Assembly (NCBI GenBank): GCA_965222445.1
Contig: CBDCTY010000002.1
Coordinates: 3,270,280-3,334,279, forward strand
DNA length: 64,000 nucleotides
Origin: GCA-958296115 sp965222445
GTDB lineage: Bacteria > Chloroflexota > Dehalococcoidia > Lucifugimonadales > CAJWER01
Direction of reading: 5' to 3'
The position numbers were made by a program, and so were the translations under genes. How positions within the stretch are numbered: the first letter of the stretch is position 1; each line of letters starts with the position of its first letter. The notes under the pieces are model-generated. The model was given only the letters and a program-made list of their open reading frames with translations, was not told the origin of the DNA and did not search any database. Positions 24,353 through 33,470 of this stretch are shown here, one piece after another.

Positions 24353-27300
24353 TCAGCTCGAATCGCAGACCTGCAGGCCGAGCTTGTCGAGATCGCTGTC
24401 CGAAACTGCCGCCAACCCCTCAGGGATGCACCCTGTGAACGCGTTGTCCCGCATTCGAATCCGCCTGAGACTGGCGAGGTTACCCAATTCGGACGGAATA
24501 GGACCGCTCAGCTCGTTGTGATTCAGCCACAGGTCAGTCAGCGCAGCAAGGCCGCCCAATTCAGCCGGTATTCCACCACTCAACTCGTTGTAATGGAGGT
24601 GAAGCTGCTGCAGGCCGGATAGGCCACCCAGCTCAATAGGTATCTCACCATCCAGCTGATTGTTGTAGAGGGACAGCCACTCCAGGCTGGACAGGCCTCC
24701 GAAAGTAGGCGGTATCGCACCGTCTAGCTGGTTGCCATGGAGCACCATCTCAGTAAGGCTGGACATGCGCCCAAGCTGGGGCGGTATCTCCCCGCTCAAG
24801 CTGTTCCAATGGAGGTACAGCCGCCTCAGGTTGGAGAGTCGGGCCAAATCGACAGGTATCTCACCGTCCAACCGATTATCGTAGAGGGACAGCCACTCGA
24901 GGCTGGCCAGGCCGCCGAACGTAGGCGGTATCACGCCGTTCAGCCGGTTGCTATGGAGCCACAGCCCTTTCAGGTTGTCGAGGCTGCCCAGCTCGAACGG
25001 GACCGTTCCTGTAAGCTGGTTGTGGTGCAGGTTCAACTGGACAAGACTGGAAAGTCCGCCCAGCTCTGTCGGGATACTGCCTTGGAGTTGGTTGCCGTAG
25101 AGCCACAGCCACTTTAGCTCGTGCAGGTTGCCCAGCTCGGTCGGTATCGTCCCGGTCAAGTCGTTGCCGTGAAGCCACAGCCCTTCCAGCTTGGTCAGGT
25201 TGCCCAACGCCGTCGGTATCGGGCCGGACAAGCTGTTGTGGTGGAGATTCAGCTGAACAAAATTGGAGAGTGTTCCCAATCCGGGTGGGATACCGCCGAA
25301 AAGCTCGTTGCGATTCAGCCACAGCCTCTCAAGATTGGTCAGGCTGCTCAAATCCGGTATCGGGCCGGTCAGGTTGTTGTCGTGAAGGTGCAGCCGTTCC
25401 AGGCTTGTCAACCTGCCAAGCTCAGGCAGCATCGTCCCTGTAAGTCCCTTGCGGCGAAGGTAGAGACGCGTGACGCGGCGGGGCGTCCCAGCCGCCGTAA
25501 CGCCCTCCCACTCGGCGATGCGAGTGCCCGCCGACCAGTTGAGCGTCGCGCTGCCCGCCAGGGCGTCTCCCACCACCAGCAGAACCTCGCAGTCGGACAC
25601 CAGCCCCGTGCTGGTCGGGTCCTCCACCGCGCCTCCGGTCACGCAGACGCTAGGGGTTGAAGGCGTTCCGGTGGCGGTCGCGGACCACGAGCCGGTGCCC
25701 ACTCCGATGACCGCGCGCACCTGCACGTCATACCGTGTCTCGCCGGCCAGACCGATGACGGCGTACTCCAGTGCGCCGCCCGTCATGGCAGCCCAAACGT
25801 CTTCCACCACCGTCCAGCCGGGGGCGGACCTGTCCGCGGATGCGCTCTCGACGTACCTCAGGTCGTAGGTCGTGATCTCGTCGACGCCGGGTTGCGTGGG
25901 CGGGGTCCAGGAGACGGCCAGGTATCCGCCGCCGGGCGTGACGCCAGTTATGGTTGGAGCGCCGGGTGCCCCCGTCCAATTAAGCTCGATGGTGTAGGAG
26001 TTTGTCGCCCGCTCGTCTGCGGAGATGACTTCGACCTCGATGGTCGTGACATCTGCGTCAAGGGCAACCGCGTATTCCAGCGTGCCAACGGCAGACGCTC
26101 TTGTGGACCCGTCCTGGTCGACGTGCCCGATGGTGGCCCTATGTTCGTTTGTGAGGACCATGTGGGCTACCGGCGGGCCCACGGCAGCGGCGTATTCGGA
26201 GTGATAAGGGTCAAACAGCGGCGTCAACTCTCCGGAGCCTATGGTGATGCCGCTTAGCAGCACGTCGCAGAAGGGCAGATCAAGCTCATCGAGGTCGTTA
26301 TCTGATCCATTGTCAAGAAAGACATCGAAAATACCGCGCAAGTCATGGGGGATGCACCCAGTTAGCAGGTTTCCGCCCAAGAATAGTCGTCCCAGACGGT
26401 TGCGGCTGCCGAGCTCTGCCGGTATTTCTGCTGTTAATCGATTCCGAGACAGGTCGAGGTAATACAGATCTGGGAGGTCACCCAGCCAAGCAGGGATCTT
26501 CCCTGTCAACTCGTTGTCGCTTAGCAATAGGTGCCACAGCTTGGTAGTATTGGCCAGCTCCGAGGGTATGGGGCCAGACAATCGGTTGTCCCAAAGCTCG
26601 AGAATATTGAGCCAAGTGAGGGCCCCCAATTCTGGTGGTATTTGACCGGCCAACAGATTCCCGGCCAAGTTCAACTCTCCCAGGTAGGAAAGGCCGCCCA
26701 GTTCTTTGGGTATACGCCCGGTCATTTGGTTATGCGCGAGATCGAGGACCTCCAGCTGTGGAAGGTTTCCAAGCTCGACAGGGATCTCCCCAGTCAGCTG
26801 GTTGTGCGAGAGCTCCAGTACTCCCAGGTTGGAGAGGCTGCCCAGCTCGGCAGGTATGGGCCCGGTCAACTCGTTCTCCCGGAGCCTCAGCTTTACCAGG
26901 TTGGAGAGATTGCCCAGCTGCGCAGGTATGGGCCCTGTGAGCGAGTTGTAGGAAAGAAACAGGTACTGCAGGTTGGCAAGCCCACCGAGTACAACCGGGA
27001 TAGACCCTGTCAACGGGTTATCTGAGAGGAAGAGACCCTCCAAATTGATGAGGTTACCCAACTCCGCCGGAATCTCCCCAGCCAGCCTGTTTCCCCCTAG
27101 GGACAACATCCGCAGATAAGCAAGATTGCCCAGCTCCAGCGGTATGGTTCCACTCAGCTGGTTGCCTGAGAGGCTCAGATGCTGCAGATTGGATAGGTTG
27201 CCCAGTTCCGACGGTATCGGCCCGGTCAACTCGTTGATATCCAGGGACAGGTACTGCAGGTTGGCAAGAAGTCCCAACTCTTCGGGTATCTCACCGCTCA

Positions 27301-29527
27301 GCCGGTTGTGATCGAGCGACAGAGTCAGCAGGCTGGCTAGGCTGCCTAGCTCCGGGGGTACGACGCCCGTCAACTGGTTGGCTACGAGGGACAGTTCCAA
27401 CACGTTGGCCAAGTTGCCAAGCTCCTCTGGGATCTCGCCACTCAATTGGTTGTACGTGAGCTCCAGCTGCTTCAGGTTAGTGAGATTGCCCAGAGCGGGC
27501 GGAATCGGTCCGGTCAATGGGTTGCCGGATATGCCTAGAAATTCGAGCCGGATGAGGTCGCCCAGCTCTGCCGGAATAGCCCCAGTCAGCCCATTCTCGC
27601 CAATGGTTAGCTCCCGCAGATTAGCGAGGCGGCCCAACTCTGAGGGTATCGTGCCGGTCAACGAGTTCTCGCCAATGCTCAGCTCCCGAAGATTGATGAG
27701 CCCCCCTAGCGCCGGCGGTATGGGACCACTCAACGGATTGTCGCTGAGGACCAACTTCTGCAAACCGGCGAGGCCGCTCAGTTCCGAAGGTATCTCGCCT
27801 GTCAACCGGTTCTCCTCGAGGTCCAGCGACTCCAGGCCGGACAGATTGCCCAGCTCGGGGGGGACCTTCCCCGTCAGCTGTCTTTGGGCCAGATACAGCT
27901 CGCTAACCCGTTGCGGCGTCCCCTCCAACATGACGCCGTCCCAATCCGCGATCGGAACATCAGCCGACCAGTTCAGGGTGGCGCCCCCTGCCAAAGTGTC
28001 CCGCACCGCCAGCAGGGTATTGCAGTCGGAGACCAGCCCCCTGTTGGTCGCATCCTCCACCGCGCCTCCTTTGACACACACGCAGAACGGCAGACCGAGA
28101 CTCGCGAGGTCGTTGTCAGGCACGTCTCGCAGCCCCTCGGGAATACATCCAGTGAATAGATTGCCTCCCAGGCGCAGGTCTTCCAGAGTTGTTAGGCTTG
28201 CGAGCGAGGCCGGTATCTCACCGATCAACTGGTTCCGCGAGAAGTCCAGACTCATCAGCTTGGAGAGCCCGCCGAGCGTCGACGGTACCTCCCCGCTCAG
28301 CTGGTTCCCTGAGAGCAGCAGCCATCGCAGGTTGGAGAGTTTGCCCAATTCGGCTGGGATGGCCCCAGTCAGTTGGTTGTGAGAGAGGTACATCTGCTGC
28401 AAGTTGGCTAGGTCGCCCAGCTCCGTAGGTATCGACCCGGTCAGGTGGTTCTGCGAGAGGGACAGCCATACAAGGTTGGAGAGTTTGGCCAATTCGGCCG
28501 GGATCGCGCCACTCAACTGGTTCTGGGAAAGATCCAACTCTTCCAGGTTGGACAGGCTGCCCAGTTCGGTCGGTACTTGTCCACTCAGCCGATTCTCATA
28601 GACAGACAGATTCTTAAGGTTGTATAGCTTACCTAGGTCGGTGGGTATCTCTCGGGTAAGTTGGTTCACACCAAGTTCGAGCTGCTGCAGGTCGCGCAGG
28701 TTGCTGAGGTCTGCGGGTATTCCCCCGGTCAACTGGTTGTACGAGAGGAGCAGCCATTCCAAGTTTGAGAGTCTGCCAAGCTCGGCAGGTATCTCTCCCG
28801 TAAGCTGGTTACGCTGAAGGTCGAGGAATTGCAGGTTTGGAAGTCCGCCAAGTTTCGTGGGTATGACTCCACTTAGCTCGTTACGTGACAGATTCAGCCA
28901 TTCCAGATTGGCAAGGTCGCCTAGCTCAGGAGGTATCTCCCCGGTCAAATGGTTGTCTCCGAGGGACAGTTGTCGCAGGTTAGGGAGCCCGCCCACTTCC
29001 CTGGGTATCTCCCCGGTGAACCTGTTGCTGTAGAGGAACAGTCGCTCGAGATTGGGGAGGCTGCCCAACTCCGCCGGTAACGGCCCGCTCAATCGGTTGC
29101 TCGAGAACTCCAGCTCCTTCAGCTTGGAAAGGCTGGCCAGCTCCGACGGTATACTTCCAGTCAGCCCTTTATCGAAGAGCCTCAGTACCGCAACGCGCTG
29201 CGGCGTCCCCTCCACCGTGACGCCCTCCCACTCCGCGATGGGAGTGCTCGTCGACCAGTCGAGTGTCGCGCTGCCCGCCAGGGCGTCGCCGGACACCAGC
29301 AGCGCCTCGCAGTCGGACACCAGGCCGGGGTTGCTCTCGGCATCGGGGACCACGACGCCGTTTGCGCAAGGGCGAGGAGATGTCTGCTGTGCGTTGGCGG
29401 TTCCGAGCGTCCCCACAGTAAGGAAAACGGCCATGCCCACAGATGCGAGCATGGCCAGCGGGAGTACTCCCCTGGGAAATCTCAATATCTGACCGAGTAG
29501 GCTAGATTTCGGACCGGCCTCCTGCAC
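24353..29527 (-). CDS. Giant secreted leucine-rich-repeat protein with cadherin-like and FN3 domains
   Basis: The 1724-residue protein has an N-terminal hydrophobic helix ending ANA-Q, probably a signal peptide. It contains three blocks of plant-type 24-residue LRRs (L-x-G-x-IP-x-ELG-x-L-x-NL): roughly 85-480, 540-1080 and 1345-1715. Each block is preceded by a similar cap of about 70 residues (NxGLVSDC-x-x-LL then LNWS-x-x-x-PI-x-x-W) and closed by a Cys cap (FTGCIPEGL or close variant). Between blocks two and three are a cadherin-like beta-sandwich (about 1086-1184) and a fibronectin III domain (about 1189-1289). Such eukaryote-like surface proteins are common in host-associated bacteria. 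No sortase or autotransporter anchor is seen. Confidence 0.9.
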   Translation of the reverse strand: MQEAGPKSSLLGQILRFPRGVLPLAMLASVGMAVFLTVGTLGTANAQQTSPRPCANGVVVPDAESNPGLVSDCEALLVSGDALAGSATLDWSTSTPIAEWEGVTVEGTPQRVAVLRLFDKGLTGSIPSELASLSKLKELEFSSNRLSGPLPAELGSLPNLERLFLYSNRFTGEIPREVGGLPNLRQLSLGDNHLTGEIPPELGDLANLEWLNLSRNELSGVIPTKLGGLPNLQFLDLQRNQLTGEIPAELGRLSNLEWLLLSYNQLTGGIPADLSNLRDLQQLELGVNQLTREIPTDLGKLYNLKNLSVYENRLSGQVPTELGSLSNLEELDLSQNQLSGAIPAELAKLSNLVWLSLSQNHLTGSIPTELGDLANLQQMYLSHNQLTGAIPAELGKLSNLRWLLLSGNQLSGEVPSTLGGLSKLMSLDFSRNQLIGEIPASLASLTTLEDLRLGGNLFTGCIPEGLRDVPDNDLASLGLPFCVCVKGGAVEDATNRGLVSDCNTLLAVRDTLAGGATLNWSADVPIADWDGVMLEGTPQRVSELYLAQRQLTGKVPPELGNLSGLESLDLEENRLTGEIPSELSGLAGLQKLVLSDNPLSGPIPPALGGLINLRELSIGENSLTGTIPSELGRLANLRELTIGENGLTGAIPAELGDLIRLEFLGISGNPLTGPIPPALGNLTNLKQLELTYNQLSGEIPEELGNLANVLELSLVANQLTGVVPPELGSLASLLTLSLDHNRLSGEIPEELGLLANLQYLSLDINELTGPIPSELGNLSNLQHLSLSGNQLSGTIPLELGNLAYLRMLSLGGNRLAGEIPAELGNLINLEGLFLSDNPLTGSIPVVLGGLANLQYLFLSYNSLTGPIPAQLGNLSNLVKLRLRENELTGPIPAELGSLSNLGVLELSHNQLTGEIPVELGNLPQLEVLDLAHNQMTGRIPKELGGLSYLGELNLAGNLLAGQIPPELGALTWLNILELWDNRLSGPIPSELANTTKLWHLLLSDNELTGKIPAWLGDLPDLYYLDLSRNRLTAEIPAELGSRNRLGRLFLGGNLLTGCIPHDLRGIFDVFLDNGSDNDLDELDLPFCDVLLSGITIGSGELTPLFDPYHSEYAAAVGPPVAHMVLTNEHRATIGHVDQDGSTRASAVGTLEYAVALDADVTTIEVEVISADERATNSYTIELNWTGAPGAPTITGVTPGGGYLAVSWTPPTQPGVDEITTYDLRYVESASADRSAPGWTVVEDVWAAMTGGALEYAVIGLAGETRYDVQVRAVIGVGTGSWSATATGTPSTPSVCVTGGAVEDPTSTGLVSDCEVLLVVGDALAGSATLNWSAGTRIAEWEGVTAAGTPRRVTRLYLRRKGLTGTMLPELGRLTSLERLHLHDNNLTGPIPDLSSLTNLERLWLNRNELFGGIPPGLGTLSNFVQLNLHHNSLSGPIPTALGNLTKLEGLWLHGNDLTGTIPTELGNLHELKWLWLYGNQLQGSIPTELGGLSSLVQLNLHHNQLTGTVPFELGSLDNLKGLWLHSNRLNGVIPPTFGGLASLEWLSLYDNRLDGEIPVDLARLSNLRRLYLHWNSLSGEIPPQLGRMSSLTEMVLHGNQLDGAIPPTFGGLSSLEWLSLYNNQLDGEIPIELGGLSGLQQLHLHYNELSGGIPAELGGLAALTDLWLNHNELSGPIPSELGNLASLRRIRMRDNAFTGCIPEGLAAVSDSDLDKLGLQVCDSS

Positions 29528-29608
29528 TCCCCTTACCTCTCGTTCCCTTGCCGCGTCACGTTATCATAGTGGGTCGTAGCTAGACTTGGGCTTCTACTTC
29601 GCAGCAGC

Positions 29609-30565
29609 CTACTCGATTGCGAACACCGCCTGGACGTTGAGGCTGAGCTCCAGCTCCCCGCTGCTGACCGAGGTCGATGCTGAGTCCATAGCCGCCCTGA
29701 GCCCGAAGGACTCCTGCTGGAAGCCGCGGACATCCTGCCCGGCGCCCACTTCGCTGATGAAGAGCAGGTCGCCGACGGCCACGTCCGTGAGACTGGCGAA
29801 GTGCTCGGCTTTCGCTACTGCGTCGGCAACCGCCTGCTCGCGGAGGTCCGTCATGAATGGCTTGGGGTCCTCTATGCTGAACTGGATTCCGTTGATCCTG
29901 GTGGAGTCGCCCCCGGCCTCTGCAACGTCGTCGATGATGGTCCCTACGGCGTCCACGTCCCTAATCTTGATCCTTGCCGTATTGCTGACGGTGTAGCCTA
30001 CGAGCACTTGCTTCCTGACCCGGGTACCGTTGCTCTCGACCTCAGGGTACTCATACTGGGGCCATATGTTGAAGGATAGGGTCTGCACGTCCTTCTCTTC
30101 CAGCCCGTTGGCCTTGACTGCCTCAATGATTGCGTCCATCGCCTCGGCAGCCTGCCCGCGCGCCTCCGCCACCGTCTCAGCAGTAGCCTCCACGCCGACG
30201 TTCAGCAGCACCAGGTCCGGCTCGACACTGACGCTGGCGCGGCCCGTCACCCAGATGCCGCCGTCGGGCCTAGGCAGGTCCACGTTGGCGGCCGCGGCTG
30301 GCGCGGTAGTCTGGGGCTGAACGGGAACCCGGGCCGCGGGCGGCTGAGTCGCCGTTTCCTGCGTCTTCGTCTGCGCGGCGGCCTGAGCAGCAGGCTGGGT
30401 TGCAGGCTGCTGGGGAGCGGAAGTCTGGGGAGCCTGGGCTGCCGCCGTCGGCGCTTCCGGCTGCACGGCCTCGTCCGTGGCGGCCTCGCCGTTGCTGCAG
30501 GCTACCCCTGCCACAATCAATGCGGCCATTCCGAGCATCGCCACGATCCTCGACGTTCCTGTCAT
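29609..30565 (-). CDS. SIMPL/DUF541 lipoprotein
   Basis: I start at ATG 30565, behind GAGGAAAGG, because the downstream N-terminus is a lipoprotein signal (MLGMAALIVAGVACSNG with lipobox Cys). Next comes an Ala/Gln/Pro/Thr-rich linker of about 70 residues, then the SIMPL domain (IWVTGRASVSVEPDLVLLNV and, later, the ADAVAKAEHFASLTDVAVG block). SIMPL proteins (for example E. coli YggE) are linked to oxidative-stress tolerance. About 318 residues; monocistronic. Confidence 0.87.
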   Translation of the reverse strand: MTGTSRIVAMLGMAALIVAGVACSNGEAATDEAVQPEAPTAAAQAPQTSAPQQPATQPAAQAAAQTKTQETATQPPAARVPVQPQTTAPAAAANVDLPRPDGGIWVTGRASVSVEPDLVLLNVGVEATAETVAEARGQAAEAMDAIIEAVKANGLEEKDVQTLSFNIWPQYEYPEVESNGTRVRKQVLVGYTVSNTARIKIRDVDAVGTIIDDVAEAGGDSTRINGIQFSIEDPKPFMTDLREQAVADAVAKAEHFASLTDVAVGDLLFISEVGAGQDVRGFQQESFGLRAAMDSASTSVSSGELELSLNVQAVFAIE

Positions 30566-30704
30566 TGCCTGTTCCTTTCCTCGGGGCACGATTGCTGCGT
30601 GTTTACCCCTTCCTTCATGTATAACGAAATTCGTCGGCCAGAAGTTGGCAACCGTGACCCAAGCACATCGCCGCAACTTCTTTACACAGTGCCAAGAGGA
30701 AGGC

Positions 30705-30826
30705 CCCCAATCCTCCTCCTAACTTGCCCGGGATGGCGCGACAGACCGTCTTCGTGGTCATCGGCGCACACCCCACCGGGGATGGATTCCCGCCTTCGCG
30801 GGAACGACGGAGGTGGGGAATCCGGG
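30705..30826. mobile_element. Degenerate copy of the CCCAAATCC MITE family
   Basis: The left end (CCCCAATCCTCCTCCT) and right end (AGGTGGGGAATCCGGG) align with the terminal repeats of the element at 4329-4472. The interior shares its REP palindrome (GGATTCCCGCC...GCGGGAACGACGG). The copy is about 122 bp with no clear target-site duplication, so it looks old. Confidence 0.6.
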
Positions 30827-30854
30827 CAGGCTGTCTCCCTTATTAGGACGGCCG

Positions 30855-31100
30855 CTAAAGCAAGTCTAGCTCGGTGACGTCGGGGGCGTGGATCTTCAAC
30901 GACGACTCCAGCAACTGCCGGACCATGTCGTGGCTGGGCACGCACTCGGGGCACTCCTCGTTGGTGCCCTCGTTGTACCGCACGGTCAGACGCCCGCCGG
31001 ACAGGTCCAACAGCTCCAGCGATCCGCCCTCCGCTCCTACAATGGTCCCGAACAGGTCTATGACCGTCTGTACTCCCTGGTCGACGCCGGTTGTGCTCAA
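30855..31100 (-). CDS. NifU C-terminal-like Fe-S scaffold protein
   Basis: The 81-residue protein resembles the stand-alone NifU C-terminal domain: an LDLSGGRLTVRY strand region, then a CxxC (ECPEC) followed by a helix (MVRQLLESSLKIHAPDV). In NfuA-type proteins the CxxC pair holds a bridging [4Fe-4S] cluster. The spacing is right, but the usual Gly-x-Cys-x-x-Cys context is altered (EECPEC), so activity is uncertain. It is divergent from the hydrolase gene. Confidence 0.65.
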   Translation of the reverse strand: MSTTGVDQGVQTVIDLFGTIVGAEGGSLELLDLSGGRLTVRYNEGTNEECPECVPSHDMVRQLLESSLKIHAPDVTELDLL

Positions 31101-31190
31101 TTGCTCCTCCGTCGCGCTCCTGTTTCAGTCTTGCAACCTTGTGTCTGCAATCAGCCTAAGCCCGGCATGGGGGCATGTCAATCTTGACCG

Positions 31191-32159
31191 GTGCGGGACT
31201 CCGCCATAGACTTGACGTATGGAGATGCGCGGCGGCGGGGCCGTTTGACGCCCGAAGATCCTATTAGGGGGGGTTCGCTCTTCGAGGCTGCCAGAGCCGC
31301 TGGCGTCGAGTTCGCCCGCGAGACCTCTCCCATCGAGGGAGTTCTGCAGCTCGGCGGCATGGCTTTCCACTACCTCGACTGGGGACGGCCCGAAGCGCCC
31401 CCTGTACTCATGCTGCACGGCATGGCGCAGTCCGCGCACACGTGGGACTTCACCGCCCTCGCCCTGAGCGACCGCTACCGCGTGCTGGCCCTCGACCAGC
31501 GGGGGCACGGGGATACCGACTGGGCCCCGGACGGCGACTACTCGCTGGACGCGCACCTCGGCGACATCACGTCGTTCGTCGAGGCGCTGGACTTGCGCGG
31601 CCTCGTGATGGTGGGGCTGTCCATGGGCGGGAGGAACGCCTTCTCGTTGGCCGCCCTGCGCCCGGAGCTCGTCAGGGGCCTCGTGATAGTGGACATCGCG
31701 CCAGAGTCCGGGAGGTCCGGCGCAAGCGCAATCCGCAGCTTCATCGAGCGGGTCGACGAGCTCGACACTTTCGAAGAGTTCGTGGAGAGGGTCAAGGGCT
31801 ACAACCCCCGCCGCTCGCGGGAGCAGATCAGGGGCAGCCTGGCCCACAACCTTAAGCGGCTGCCCAGCGGCAGGTGGACCTGGAAGTACGACAAGGTACT
31901 GCGGTCGCCGTCGCGTCCTCAGCCGGGGCCCGGATTCGTCGAGCGGCAGTGGGGCTACATCGAGAGGATCGAGTGCCCTACCCTCGTGGTGCGGGGCGCG
32001 TACAGCAAGGTGCTCACCCAGGAGATCGCCGACGAGACCGTGCGACGCCTGCGGCGCGGCTCCCTGGCGGTCGTCGACGACGCGGGCCACCTGGTGCCCG
32101 GCGACAATCCACCCGGGTTCATCAGGGCGCTGAGGGACTTTCTCGCTCACTGCCCGTGA
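31191..32159 (+). CDS. Alpha/beta hydrolase
   Basis: The 322-residue protein has the alpha/beta-hydrolase oxyanion block LMLHGMAQSAHTWDF, the nucleophile elbow GLSMGG and the catalytic His near DDAGHLVPGDNPPGF. The acid residue usually seen in VVRGxxS-x-VL is replaced by Tyr (VVRGAYSKVL), so another Asp or Glu may serve. The start is a GTG at 31191. Substrate unknown; esters, epoxides or haloalkanes are all possible. The gene is followed by a block of nested repeats. Confidence 0.85.
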   Translation: MRDSAIDLTYGDARRRGRLTPEDPIRGGSLFEAARAAGVEFARETSPIEGVLQLGGMAFHYLDWGRPEAPPVLMLHGMAQSAHTWDFTALALSDRYRVLALDQRGHGDTDWAPDGDYSLDAHLGDITSFVEALDLRGLVMVGLSMGGRNAFSLAALRPELVRGLVIVDIAPESGRSGASAIRSFIERVDELDTFEEFVERVKGYNPRRSREQIRGSLAHNLKRLPSGRWTWKYDKVLRSPSRPQPGPGFVERQWGYIERIECPTLVVRGAYSKVLTQEIADETVRRLRRGSLAVVDDAGHLVPGDNPPGFIRALRDFLAHCP

Positions 32160-32182
32160 GATGGCGGGGCGTTCACTCTCAG

Positions 32183-32528
32183 CCCTTCGGCAAGCTCAGG
32201 GCAGGCTCTGACCTTCTCCCTCAGGAGGCCTTTGCGTAACAGCAAACATGTCATTCCGAACGTAGCGGAGCGGAGTGAGGAATCTAGAGTCCTCGCAATC
32301 CAAGACTGGCCCGTACTTGGAACGGCCACGATGGACGGCGGCACAGGACCTTATACCAATTCATTTTGAGCGCGCCGTAAAGCCGTCATTCCCGCGAAGG
32401 CGGGAACCCACTCCCTGGCCGCACATATACGGTCGTATCACGACTAATTGGTATTAGATTCCTCCCTGCGGTCGGAATGACACGTTGTGAGCCCAGTTAT
32501 GCAAAGGTCTCCTCGGGGGAAGGAACAG
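32183..32528. repeat. Three nested inverted-repeat elements in a convergent gap
   Basis: This gap between the hydrolase and propeller genes is almost all repeat. Outer arms (32214-32240 and 32496-32523) share the CTTTGCRTAAC-type end. A second inverted pair, TGTCATTCCGA (32249-32259) and TCGGAATGACA (32472-32482), with inner GAGGAATCTA/TAGATTCCTC, lies inside. A third element with 9-bp ends ATACCAATT (32353-32361) and AATTGGTAT (32445-32453) encloses a REP hairpin. A 27-bp leader at 32183-32209 recurs near 35556. Confidence 0.75.
32353..32453. mobile_element. Innermost 101-bp element with ATACCAATT ends
   Basis: Nine-bp perfect terminal inverted repeats bracket a REP-like palindrome (CGTCATTCCCGCG...CGGGAA). 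The element interrupts the second-level inverted repeat, so it arrived last. Confidence 0.55.
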
Positions 32529-33209
32529 TCATCTCACTATCCTGCTGATGCTGGGGCCGTCCGGATGGACGGGGCTGGGCCAGTTCGCGTCGCAGCTCCA
32601 GAGGCTGCCCTTCCAGATGGTGAAGCCGTGGGGCGCCGGGTCGTCCTCCCCGTAGGTGATCCTGTCCAGCTCTTCTCCGGTCTCCGGGTGGTACTTGATT
32701 ATGAACTTGTCGGACGTGTGGGCGCACCACATGCCGTCGCCGACCCAGGCGAGGCCGTGTAGGCGCTCGTGGGGCACCTCGACCTTCCTCAGCACACTCC
32801 CGTCGGACGGGTCCACGAGGACCAGCGCCTTGGGGTTGAACGCCGTGATCCAGAGGAGGCCGTCCACCCACTCAACCCCGTGGATGCCGCCTCCGTCGGG
32901 AGTCGGGAAGCGCGAGACCTCCTCGCCGGTCTCGTAGTCGCATCTCACGACGCCGGAGAACCCGGTGTCGCCCGGCCTCCGGTAGCGGGAACGGGACGCC
33001 CCGTTGGAGCCTATCCAGAACGAGCCGTCCCCGACCGTCAGGCCGGACGAGTTCTCGGCCGTCGTGCGGACCGTCCTGACCGGCTGCAGGTCGTCGTCGA
33101 GGAGGTAGAGGTCATCCGTCCCCTGGTCGCACACCCACAGCCCGTCGTCCGTGCCCTGGAGTCCGTTCGGCATAGTGGCGGCCGGCGTAATCGTCGTCTC
33201 GAGTCTCAT
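32529..33209 (-). CDS. Beta-propeller protein of SMP-30/YncE type
   Basis: The 226-residue protein is built of repeated strands such as GLWVCDQGTDDLYLLDDDL, GSFWIGSNGA and DGLLWITAFNPKALVLVDP, each with a W-I/V core. That is the pattern of NHL/YncE-like or SMP-30-like propellers; at this length it is a small or incomplete propeller. No signal peptide. It may bind or hydrolyse a small molecule; no catalytic set is identified. Upstream is an unrelated gap and a convergent repeat block lies downstream. Confidence 0.7.
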   Translation of the reverse strand: MRLETTITPAATMPNGLQGTDDGLWVCDQGTDDLYLLDDDLQPVRTVRTTAENSSGLTVGDGSFWIGSNGASRSRYRRPGDTGFSGVVRCDYETGEEVSRFPTPDGGGIHGVEWVDGLLWITAFNPKALVLVDPSDGSVLRKVEVPHERLHGLAWVGDGMWCAHTSDKFIIKYHPETGEELDRITYGEDDPAPHGFTIWKGSLWSCDANWPSPVHPDGPSISRIVR

Positions 33210-33330
33210 TCCATTCCCTCACGTACAGCGCTCCCTGATTGCGCCATAGGGTACGACATTCGGGGCCGGGATTGCCTTCACATCCATGGTGGCCAGCCCG
33301 GAAGTTTGCCCCACTCCCCGCCCCTCTAGG

Positions 33331-33359
33331 TTCCGGCCGGGGCGCCGGAACGACGGTTG
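33331..33359. repeat. REP-like hairpin variant
   Basis: TTCCGGCCGGGGCGCCGGAA followed by CGACGG is a palindrome of the same family as the other intergenic REP-like units, here in the gap between the propeller and nitrilase genes. Confidence 0.6.
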
Positions 33360-33470
33360 TGGTCGCCTTTTTTCTATTTCCATAGGACGACGGGGGTGGA
33401 GCCCTGACAAGGCCGGGGCAACGAATGAGCCCCGGGCCGGCTCTACCGGAGTGCAAGGCGCAGGCTCCCC

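Noticed and set aside
24353..29527. CRISPR-like periodic DNA
   Set aside because: The 72-bp period follows the 24-residue LRR, is coding and lacks conserved repeats with unique spacers.
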